Below are positions 24,026-31,337 of a stretch of 64,000 bases of DNA, in pieces. The notes under the pieces are model-generated. The model worked only from the letters and a program-made list of their open reading frames with translations. It did not search any database and was not told where the DNA came from. The stretch spans positions 1,860,001-1,924,000 of the forward strand of contig NZ_JAWQJT010000002.1 of assembly GCF_033441515.1 (NCBI RefSeq). Direction: 5' to 3'. The number at the start of each line of letters is the position of its first letter. Within the stretch, counting starts at the first letter, position 1. The DNA comes from Amycolatopsis solani. GTDB lineage: Bacteria; Actinomycetota; Actinomycetes; Mycobacteriales; Pseudonocardiaceae. The translations under genes were made by a program, and so were the position numbers.

Positions 24026-24351
24026 GGGTGCTCCCTCCGCGTCCGCCGCCGCTCGGGGTAAGTCTGCGCCTCTTCACCGGCTTCCCGCGCGCCCGGGCTC
24101 AGGTGTTCGCGCGCGAAGCCGGGACCGAGCAGCTCGACAGTCCACAAAGGACGTCAGGGTGGACGGCCCGGGTGCGGCCCCGCCGGGACCGAGCACCACC
24201 TCCGCGGGCGGGCGCCGCCGGGTGCCTGCTCCCGCCGAGTTCCCGCCGCTCGTGAATTCTTGTCCGGAAGCCTGTCCGGCAAAGGACTGGACCAACGATC
24301 TTTCCCTGCTACAAAGGAAAAGGCATCGCCCTTCAGCGCGGAAGGTGACCG
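24026..24351. other. 326-bp intergenic region between divergent genes
   Basis: I see no credible gene here. The left half is GC-rich. The right part carries a direct repeat TGTCCGG at 24261-24267 and 24273-24279 (12-bp period, one helical turn). It is followed by GGACTGGACCAACG, and is a plausible control region for the secreted mannanase gene at 24352. No terminator-like hairpin stood out. Confidence 0.5.
24261..24279 (+). promoter_or_regulatory. TGTCCGG direct repeat, possible operator for the GH76 gene
   Basis: Two identical 7-mers 12 bp apart, about 75 bp before the GH76 start codon. The one-turn spacing suits a dimeric regulator, which I cannot name. Confidence 0.35.
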
Positions 24352-25791
24352 ATGAACTTCCTGGTTCCCCTGCTCAGCATCGTCCTGACCACTACACCGG
24401 CACCCACCCCCTCGCCGTCGCCGGTCGCCCCGCTGGCGGCGATCTGCGACAAGTACTGCGACGCCCGGGATCCCGCCCTCTCCCCCGGCGATCGCGAAGG
24501 CGCTTCGGCGAGCATCGGCGGGCGCCGGCTCTCGCTGCACCTCGACGACGCCGACGACATGGGCTGGGCGGCGATCACCGGCGGTGCGGCCGGCGACCAC
24601 GTCTGGCTGGACCGCTCGTTCGACGCCGGCCGCTCGTGGGCGTCGGGCAGCAAACTCGGCGACACCGCGACGCCGTCGGGCTCGACCGGCTGGCGGACCC
24701 TGATGTACAACGCCGACGACTGGGCGAACAAGGGTGTCGGCCTGCTGCGCGCCTGCGGTCAGCCCGCCGGCTCGGGCAGCGTCGCCTGCACCGGCTGGGC
24801 GCGCCCGACGTGGAATGCGTGGGACCGCCGCACCGCGGCCGCCACCGCGCTGATGGAGCGGTACAACCTCGGCACCGGCCTGTTCGACACGACCGGCTGG
24901 TGGAACTCGGCGAACGCGCTGACCGCGATCATCGACAACGCCCGGATCAGCGGCATGGGCAGCTACCGGTACGCGATCGACGCGACGTACACGAAGAACC
25001 TCGCGGCGCAGGGCGGCCAGTTCCGCAACGACTACCTGGACGACACCGGGTGGTGGGGCCTGGCGTGGGTGGACGCCTACGACCTGACCGGCGACGGCAA
25101 GTACCTGAACACCGCCCGAGCCGACGCGGACCACATGTACGCCTATTGGGACGGCGTCTGCGGCGGCGGGGTCTGGTGGAGCACCGACCGCACCTACAAG
25201 AACGCGATCCCGAATTCGCTGTACATCCAGCTGAACGCGGCGCTGCACAACCGGATCCCGGGCGACACGGTGTACCTGGCGCGCGCCCGCGCGGGGTGGG
25301 CGTGGTTCGCGGGCACCGGGATGATCAACGGCTCGAACCTGGTCAACGACGGCCTGAACTCGGCCTGCGCGAACAACGGCCAGCCGACCTGGACGTACAA
25401 CCAGGGCGTGCCGCTGGCGGCGCTGACGGAGCTGTACCGCGCGACCGGGGACGCGGCCCTGATGACCAAGGCCCGGACGATGGCCAACGCGTCGACGTCG
25501 AGCGGTTCCCTCAACCCGGGCGGCATCCTGCGCGACCCGGGCGAGGCGGCGGGTGGCGGTGGCGCGGACGGCCCGACGTTCAAGGGCGTCTACGTCCGCG
25601 ACCTGGCGGTGCTGAACGCGGCCCTCTCGGACCACCCGTACACGGGTTACCTGCAGCGCCAGGCGAATTCGGCGTACGCCAACGACCGAAACAGCGCGGA
25701 AGCGTACGGACTGCTGTGGGCGGGCCCGTTCGACCAGGCCGACGCCGCCCGCCAGCAGACCGCGCTGGACCTGATGAACGCGGCCCCCTGA
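24352..25791 (+). CDS. Secreted glycoside hydrolase family 76 (endo-alpha-1,6-mannanase-like)
   Basis: This encodes a 479-residue protein with a short hydrophobic N-terminus (MNFLVPLLSIVLTTTPAPTP) that looks like a signal sequence, so it is probably exported. The (alpha/alpha)6 GH76 features are NLGTGLFDTTGWWNSANALT, DYLDDTGWWGLAWVDAYDLT with the catalytic Asp pair at residues 230-231, CGGGVWWSTDRTYKNAIPN and WTYNQGVPLAALTELYRAT. GH76 enzymes cut alpha-1,6-mannan backbones of yeast or of mycobacterial-type lipoglycans. The enzyme could feed on fungal mannan or remodel the cell's own lipomannan. The enzyme converges on htpG across a strong palindrome. Confidence 0.92.
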   Translation: MNFLVPLLSIVLTTTPAPTPSPSPVAPLAAICDKYCDARDPALSPGDREGASASIGGRRLSLHLDDADDMGWAAITGGAAGDHVWLDRSFDAGRSWASGSKLGDTATPSGSTGWRTLMYNADDWANKGVGLLRACGQPAGSGSVACTGWARPTWNAWDRRTAAATALMERYNLGTGLFDTTGWWNSANALTAIIDNARISGMGSYRYAIDATYTKNLAAQGGQFRNDYLDDTGWWGLAWVDAYDLTGDGKYLNTARADADHMYAYWDGVCGGGVWWSTDRTYKNAIPNSLYIQLNAALHNRIPGDTVYLARARAGWAWFAGTGMINGSNLVNDGLNSACANNGQPTWTYNQGVPLAALTELYRATGDAALMTKARTMANASTSSGSLNPGGILRDPGEAAGGGGADGPTFKGVYVRDLAVLNAALSDHPYTGYLQRQANSAYANDRNSAEAYGLLWAGPFDQADAARQQTALDLMNAAP

Positions 25792-25806
25792 CCCGTGCCC
25801 CCGCCG

Positions 25807-25852
25807 GTCGTGAGTGGTAAGTCGGGTTAGAACCCGACTTATCACTCACGAC
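25807..25852. terminator. GTCGTGAGTG palindrome, copy 1, between convergent genes
   Basis: Arms of 22 nt (25807-25828 and 25831-25852) surround a 2-nt loop, with one non-Watson-Crick position that can pair as G-U in RNA. The sequence begins GTCGTGAGTGGTAAGTCGGG. It lies between the ends of the GH76 and htpG genes and probably terminates both. A close relative occurs at 46177-46224. Confidence 0.8.
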
Positions 25853-25873
25853 CCGCGAGCACAGGTCCGGCGG

Positions 25874-27778
25874 TCAGAGCGTCTTCTCCAGGCGGCCGGC
25901 GAGCAGCTTGATGAAGCGCGACGGGTCGGCCAGCTCGCCGCCCTCCGCGAGCAGGGCCATGCCGTAGAGCAGCTCGGCCGTCTCGGCCAGCCCCTCGTCC
26001 TCCGGCCGCGCCGCGTGCGCTTCGCGCAGGCCGGTGACCAGGCCGTGCTCCGGGTTCAGCTCGAGGATGCGCTTGATCGGCGGCAGTTCCTGACCCATCG
26101 CGCGGTACATCTTCTCCAGCGTCGGCGTCAGGTCGTGGGTGTCCCCGACGATGCAGGCCGGCGACGTCGTCAGCCGCGACGAAAGCCGGACCTCCTTGAC
26201 GTCCTCGCCCAGCGCCGTACCCATCCACGACAGCAGGCCCTCGAAGTCCTTGTTCTGCTGCTCGCGGGCGACCTCGGTGGCCTTCTTGTCCTCGTCCGAC
26301 TCCAGGTCGACCTGCCCCTTGGCGATCGACTGGAACTGCTTGCCGTCGAAGCCCGGCACCGCGTCGACCCACATCTCGTCGATCGGGTCGGTCAGCACCA
26401 GCACCTCGAAGCCCTTGGCCCGGAAGGCCTCCATGTGCGGCGAGTTCTCGATGGCCGAGCGCGACTCGCCGGTCATGAAGTAGATGTGTTCCTGGCCGTC
26501 CTTCATCCGCTCGACGTACTCGCGCAGCGAGGTCGGCTTCTCGGCGTCGTGCGTCGAGGCGAACGACGAGATCTCGAGGATGGCTTCGCGGTTCTCGAAG
26601 TCGTCGAGCAGGCCTTCCTTGACCGCCCGGCCGAACTCGCGCCAGAACGTCGCGTACTTCTCGGCGTCGGCGGTCATCATCGTCTTGACCGTCGAGAGCA
26701 CCTTCTTCACCAGGCGGCGGCGGATCAGCTGGATCTGCCGGTCCTGCTGGAGGATCTCGCGCGAGACGTTGAGCGAGAGGTCCTGCGCGTCGACGACCCC
26801 CTTGACGAACCGCAGGTACTCGGGGACGAGCGACTCGCAGTCGTCCATGATGAAGACGCGCTTCACGTACAGCTGCACGCCGCGCTTGCGCTCGCGCAGG
26901 AACAGGTCCATCGGCGCGTGCGAGGGCAGGAACAGCAGCGCCTGGTACTCGAAGGTGCCCTCGGCCTGCAGCCGGATGGTCTCCAGCGGGTCCTGCCAGT
27001 CGTGGCTGACGTGCTGGTAGAACTCGTGGTACTCGTCCTCGGTGACCTCGCTGGACGAGCGCGCCCACAGCGCCTTCATCGAGTTGACGGTCTCGGCCTT
27101 CGGCTCTTCACCCTCGGCGGCCTCGCCGGTCATCCGGATCGGCCAGGTGATGAAGTCCGAGTACTTCTTCACGATCTCCCGGATCTTCGCCGGGGACGTG
27201 TAGTCGTAGAGGTGGTCCTCGGCGTCCTCGGGCTTGAGGTGCAGCGTGACCGCGGTGCCCTGGGGCGCGTCCTCGACCTCCTGGATCGTGTACGTACCCT
27301 CGCCGGTCGACTCCCAGCGCACGCCCTCGGTGGTGCCCGCCTTGCGCGTCACCAGCGTGACCTGGTCCGCGACCATGAAGCTGGCGTAGAACCCGACGCC
27401 GAACTGGCCGATCAGGTCCTGCGACGCGGCCGCGTCCTTCGCTTCCTTCAGCTTGGTCAGGAAGTCGGCGGTGCCCGACTTGGCGATCGTGCCGATGAGG
27501 GCGACGACCTCCTCCCGGGTCATGCCGATGCCGTTGTCGCGCACCGTCAGCGTCCGCGCGGCCGGGTCCGTCTCGAGCGCGATGTGCAGGTCGGACGTGT
27601 CCGCTTCGAGGTCTTTGTCGCGGTAGGACTCCAGCCGCAGCTTGTCCAGTGCGTCGGAGGCGTTGGACACGAGCTCGCGGAGGAAGGTGTCCTTGTTCGA
27701 GTAGATCGAATGGATCATCAGCTGGAGCAGCTGACGCGCTTCCGACTGGAACTCGAGCGTCTCGATCGGGGTGCTCAC
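25874..27778 (-). CDS. htpG: Molecular chaperone HtpG (Hsp90)
   Basis: The 634-residue product is a full-length bacterial Hsp90. The GHKL ATPase domain shows [17 protein letters not shown] (Glu and Asn for Mg-ATP), [25 protein letters not shown] and [15 protein letters not shown]. The middle domain has [14 protein letters not shown] with the conserved Arg, and the C-terminal dimerisation domain follows. The GTG at 27778 is the first codon of the standard N-terminus ([17 protein letters not shown]). It is a single-gene unit, divergent from the esterase gene. Confidence 0.97.
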
Positions 27779-27918
27779 TTCCGGTCCTTTCCGGTTTCTC
27801 GGCCGCAGGGTGGGTCGATCCTACCGATGCACGCCGCGCACTTTATGAACGCAATGTAGGAGGGCCCGCGACCTGGTGTGATGCTGGCCACGCCCCGCTG
27901 CCGATCAAGGAGGATCGA

Positions 27919-28857
27919 GTGCCCGGACGCCTTCCCCGGTGGACCGCCGCGTTCGCCGCGGCCTGTGCCCTGACCACCGCCTTCGCCGCCCCCGCCGCCG
28001 CGGCGGGCGTCGCCGACCACCCCGTCCACACCACCGGCTGCGGGCGCGCCCCGGACCTCCCGGCCGGCGCCACGACGACCCGGCACGTCGTCTCGGGCGG
28101 CTTGGACCGCGAGTACACCGTCCACCTGCCCGCCCGCTACAACCCGCACCGCGCGTACCCGCTCGTGCTGTCGTTCCACGGCCACAAGCGGACGTCGCAG
28201 TACCAGGAGGAGCTGTCCGGGTTCTCGGCGCTGGACGTGATCTCGGTGTACCCCCAGGGCCTGATCGGCACGGACGGCGAGTCGGCGTGGACCGGCGCGC
28301 CCTACTCGGCCGCCGCCGACGACGTCCTCTTCACCAGCGACCTGCTGAACTCGCTGCAGCGCACGCTGTGCGTCGACCCGGGCCGCATCTACGCGGCGGG
28401 CAAGTCCAACGGCGGCGGGTTCGTCGGGGTGCTGGCCTGCCGCCTGGCCGGCCGGATCGCGGCGTTCGCCCCGGTGTCGGGCGCGTTCTACCCGCAGGGC
28501 GGCGCGTGCGACCCGAGCCGCCCGGTGCCGGTGCTGGACTTCCACGGCACCGCCGACACGACCATCCCGTACGACGGCAACCCGGCGAAGGGCCTGCCGG
28601 CCATCCCGGACTGGCTGGCCGCGTGGTCCACAAGGGACGGTTGCCGGCCGGCGCCGGTGTCGTGGACGCCGGTTTCCGGGGTCGTGGCCCAGAAGTGGCT
28701 CGGCTGCGACCGCCGTGGCGCGCTCGAGCACTACCGTGTCGAAGGCGCCGGCCACGTCTGGCCGAGCACCCGGCCGAACAACGATTCGGCGACGCCGACG
28801 GTGATCGACGCGACCCCGGTCATCTGGCGGTTCTTCCGCGCGCATCCCCTGTGGTGA
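27919..28857 (+). CDS. Secreted LpqC-like esterase (PHB depolymerase / feruloyl esterase type)
   Basis: This encodes a 312-residue exported alpha/beta hydrolase. A Sec signal peptide is clear: RWTAAFAAACALTTAFAAPA, ending near AAAA-GVADH. The nucleophile elbow is AAGKSNGGGF (GxSxG-like) near residue 160. PLVLSFHGHKR supplies the oxyanion region, LDFHGTADTTIPY the Asp, and GAGHVWPST the catalytic His. The family includes LpqC, polyhydroxybutyrate depolymerases and CE1 feruloyl/acetyl-xylan esterases, so the substrate is uncertain. AAGGAGGA lies 5 nt before the GTG at 27919. No lipobox is visible. Confidence 0.88.
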   Translation: MPGRLPRWTAAFAAACALTTAFAAPAAAAGVADHPVHTTGCGRAPDLPAGATTTRHVVSGGLDREYTVHLPARYNPHRAYPLVLSFHGHKRTSQYQEELSGFSALDVISVYPQGLIGTDGESAWTGAPYSAAADDVLFTSDLLNSLQRTLCVDPGRIYAAGKSNGGGFVGVLACRLAGRIAAFAPVSGAFYPQGGACDPSRPVPVLDFHGTADTTIPYDGNPAKGLPAIPDWLAAWSTRDGCRPAPVSWTPVSGVVAQKWLGCDRRGALEHYRVEGAGHVWPSTRPNNDSATPTVIDATPVIWRFFRAHPLW

Positions 28858-28870
28858 AACGCGATTGACG

Positions 28871-28916
28871 CACCTCTTTCCCCTCGGCGACGATTTCCGC
28901 CGAGGAGAAAGAGGTG
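28871..28916 (+). promoter_or_regulatory. 19-bp hairpin that contains the ribosome site of the HNH gene
   Basis: Arms 28871-28889 and 28898-28916 pair with one mismatch around an 8-nt loop. The right arm, CGCCGAGGAGAAAGAGGTG, includes the GAGGAG and AGAGGTG purine stretches just before the GTG start at 28921. The structure could terminate the esterase transcript, hide the ribosome site of the HNH gene, or both. Confidence 0.6.
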
Positions 28917-28920
28917 CAAG

Positions 28921-29382
28921 GTGAAGGTGCTCGTCCTGAACGCCGGTTACGAACCGCTCCAGACGGTTTCGGTGCCGCACGCGATCCGCATGCTCGTGCG
29001 GCACGTCGCCGAGATCCACGAAGCCGAAGACGGTCTCGCGTACGGGTTGTTCCCGCGCCCGAAGATCGTGCGGTTGCTGAGGTACGTGGTGATGAAGTGG
29101 CGATATACGCAGCCGCCCCGGTGGAGCCGCCGCGGCGTGCTGACCCGCGACGGCCACCGCTGCGCGTACTGCGGCGCCCGCGCCACGACGATCGACCACG
29201 TGACCCCGCTCAGCCGCGGCGGCGAGCGCACGTCGTGGCTGAACACGGTCGCCGCGTGCGGCGGCACGGCCCGAAGCTGCAACGCGCGGAAGGCGGACAA
29301 GCTGCCGGCGGAGGCGGGCATGAAGCTGAGGTTCACGCCGTACGTCCCGGCGTGGGACCAGCTGCACCGCCTAGGCGCGTGA
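28921..29382 (+). CDS. HNH endonuclease
   Basis: The 153-residue product starts KVLVLNAGYEPLQTVSVPHA, the stereotyped N-terminus of a widespread actinobacterial HNH family. The nuclease core is RDGHRCAYCGARATTIDHVT, then PLSRGGERTSWLNTVAACGG, then CNARKADK. It carries the zinc-binding CxxC, the catalytic His in DHV, and the trailing Cys/Asn. The biological role of this family is not established; it is usually not mobile and is found as a single chromosomal gene. The gene starts with GTG just after a hairpin holding its ribosome site. Confidence 0.88.
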   Translation: MKVLVLNAGYEPLQTVSVPHAIRMLVRHVAEIHEAEDGLAYGLFPRPKIVRLLRYVVMKWRYTQPPRWSRRGVLTRDGHRCAYCGARATTIDHVTPLSRGGERTSWLNTVAACGGTARSCNARKADKLPAEAGMKLRFTPYVPAWDQLHRLGA

Positions 29383-29857
29383 CCCGCTCCCTGAAGGGGA
29401 CTTTCACGGCATGTCATGCGGTGAAAGTCCCCTTCAGGGCGTCAGATGCCGGCAACGTCCCCTTCACGCGCGCCGGCTGGAGGGGTGCCGCGGCCCGCTG
29501 GGGCAGCTGCGGTGCGGCGGACCACCGGCACGCTGCAGACGGCCGCGGTGCGGCGGGCCGCTGGCGTGCAGCGGCCGCCGGAAAGCTGCGGGCCGCCGGG
29601 CTGTCGCGGGCCGCCCGGGGGCGCCGCGGCTGGATTGCGATGGCCGCGACGGAATCCGGCTGCCGCAGCAGGCCTCGGGTGGCCGGCAGGGGCGCCACGA
29701 CCGGCTCCGCGCGACCCACTCCGCCGCGACCGGTCTGCCGGTGCCGTGGTGGCCGTGTGAGCCGGGCCTGCCCGTCGGCACTCCCGCCGCCAGGTCGTTA
29801 AGCTCGAACCGATCGTCCCCCGGATCCGTGTGTTCCGGGGAAGGCCGGGAGGTCGTC
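29383..29857. other. 475-bp intergenic region before the kinase gene
   Basis: The first 86 bp hold copy 2 of the CTGAAGGGGAC element. The rest is very GC-rich with imperfect GCCGG/CTGCGG repeats, open in several frames but without a convincing start, ribosome site or domain. An in-frame extension of the kinase through this stretch is possible on paper but has no family support. Confidence 0.5.
29390..29468. repeat. Dispersed CTGAAGGGGAC palindromic element, copy 2
   Basis: The hairpin arms are 29390-29413 and 29415-29438 (one mismatch), followed by the half-copy CAGATGCCGGCAACGTCCCC (29445 onward). Read as the reverse complement, the order of parts equals that of 4297-4373: half-copy, short linker, hairpin. 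It lies after the HNH gene and may terminate it. Confidence 0.75.
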
Positions 29858-31198
29858 GTGACCGACGCAGGAGAGCTGATCGCCGGGCGCTACCGGCTGG
29901 CCGAACGGATCGGCCAGGGCGCCATGGGTGTCGTCTGGCGGGCGCGTGACGAGCGGCTCGACCGGGTCGTCGCGGTCAAGCAGCTGGACTACGACACCGC
30001 CATCGGGCAGGCCGCCGGGGAGCAGGCGGCCGAGCGCGCGCTGCGGGAAGCCCGGCTCACCGCGCGCCTGCGGCACCCGCACGCCGTCACCGTGCACGAC
30101 GTCGTCGAGCAGGGCGGTGAGCCGTACCTCGTGATGGAGTACCTGCCGTCGCGGAGCCTGGCCGAAATCCTGCTCGACCGCGAGTCCCTGCCCGCCGGAG
30201 AAGTGGCGCGCATCGGCAGGCAAACCGCGTCCGCGCTCGCCGCCGCGCACGCCGAGGGGATCGTGCACCGGGACGTCACGCCCGGCAACGTCCTCATCGG
30301 CGAGGACGGCGTCGCCAAGATCGCCGACTTCGGCATCTCCCGGGCGACCGGCGAAGGCACCGTGACCGGCGGCGGGTTCATCGCGGGTACCCCGGCTTAC
30401 TTGTCCCCCGAAGTCGCCAACGGCCGCGAAGCGGGTTTCCCGGCCGACGTCTTCTCGCTCGGCTCGACGCTTTACCGCGCGCTCGAAGGCACCCCGCCGT
30501 TCGGCACCGACGACAACCCGATCGCCCTGCTCCTGCGCGTCGCCCGCGAGGACGTCACGCCGCCCCGGCACGACGGCCCGCTCGCCGAGGTCCTCACCCG
30601 CCTGCTCCAGCGCGATCCGGACGCGCGCCCGTCGATGGCCGAAGTCCAGCAGCTCTTCGAGGCGGTCACCGAAAACCGGCCGCTGCCGCCCCCGCGTCCC
30701 CGGCCCCGCACGGGGACACGTCTGCTGCGCGTCCGCCGTCCCCGCCGCCGGCTCGTCCTGGCCGCCGCGGCCGGCGCCGTCCTGCTGGCCGCGGGCGTGC
30801 TCATCGGCACAGCATTGGTGCCCGACGCGACCCCGGTGGTCGCCGCCCCGGTCACGTCCGCGCCGCCGCCCACCCCGACGACCGCCGCCGACCTGGGCTG
30901 CGCGGCCCGCTACGAGGTGACGAACTCCTGGCCCGGCGGTTACCAGGTGCAGGTGACGGTGCGCAACGACCACGACGAGAACCTCTCCGGCTGGAGCGTC
31001 CGCTGGTCCCTGCCGGGCGGCCACCGCATCACGGGCCTGTGGAACGGCGACTACACCGTGGACGGCCCGACGGTCACGGTCGACAACGCGGCCTGGAACG
31101 CGAAGCTCGACGCCGGCGGCAGCACGACGTTCGGCTTCATCGCGCTGACCCCGAGCGGCAGCGCCGACCGCCCGGCCGTCACCTGCCGGACGCTCTGA
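29858..31198 (+). CDS. Receptor-like Ser/Thr protein kinase with extracellular CBM2 domain
   Basis: The protein has 446 residues. Residues about 8-270 form a bacterial Hanks-type kinase: RIGQGAMGVVWRARD (P-loop), VAVKQLD (Lys), VHRDVTPGNVLI (catalytic Asp), IADFGISRA (DFG) and GTPAYLSPEVANG (activation segment end). A basic stretch precedes one membrane span, VLAAAAGAVLLAAGVLIGTAL (about 300-322). A Thr/Pro linker leads to residues 345-446, a family-2 cellulose-binding module: CAARYEVTNSWPGGYQVQV, LSGWSVRWSLPGGHRITGLW, AAWNAKLDAGGSTTFGF, and a closing Cys. The Trp residues typical of the CBM2 binding face are present. It would sense or anchor to a polysaccharide outside and phosphorylate proteins inside. 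GTG start chosen for the GGGAGG 5 nt upstream. Confidence 0.88.
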   Translation: MTDAGELIAGRYRLAERIGQGAMGVVWRARDERLDRVVAVKQLDYDTAIGQAAGEQAAERALREARLTARLRHPHAVTVHDVVEQGGEPYLVMEYLPSRSLAEILLDRESLPAGEVARIGRQTASALAAAHAEGIVHRDVTPGNVLIGEDGVAKIADFGISRATGEGTVTGGGFIAGTPAYLSPEVANGREAGFPADVFSLGSTLYRALEGTPPFGTDDNPIALLLRVAREDVTPPRHDGPLAEVLTRLLQRDPDARPSMAEVQQLFEAVTENRPLPPPRPRPRTGTRLLRVRRPRRRLVLAAAAGAVLLAAGVLIGTALVPDATPVVAAPVTSAPPPTPTTAADLGCAARYEVTNSWPGGYQVQVTVRNDHDENLSGWSVRWSLPGGHRITGLWNGDYTVDGPTVTVDNAAWNAKLDAGGSTTFGFIALTPSGSADRPAVTCRTL

Positions 31199-31337
31199 CG
31201 AGCCGGGCCGGCCGAGCTCAGCCTGACCGTGCGTTGTTGATCCGATCGGGGTAATTGGAGAAGTTCGGGAACCCGGCTCAACTCCCCCGGCGTCTGGCCC
31301 GTCGGTAGTGGTGATCAACCACCACAGGGAGGTGCCA

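Noticed and set aside
24255..24300. DasR-type or chitinase-type operator before the GH76 gene
   Set aside because: GGACTGGACCAACG shares a few bases with such sites but lacks the full dyad, so no regulator is named.
25814..27859. 681-codon plus-strand frame opposite htpG
   Set aside because: Antisense of a highly conserved Hsp90 gene; no domain pattern and no ribosome site.
29411..29857. N-terminal extension of the Ser/Thr kinase
   Set aside because: The extension is low complexity, starts inside a hairpin element and has no ribosome site. The kinase domain starts right after the GTG at 29858.
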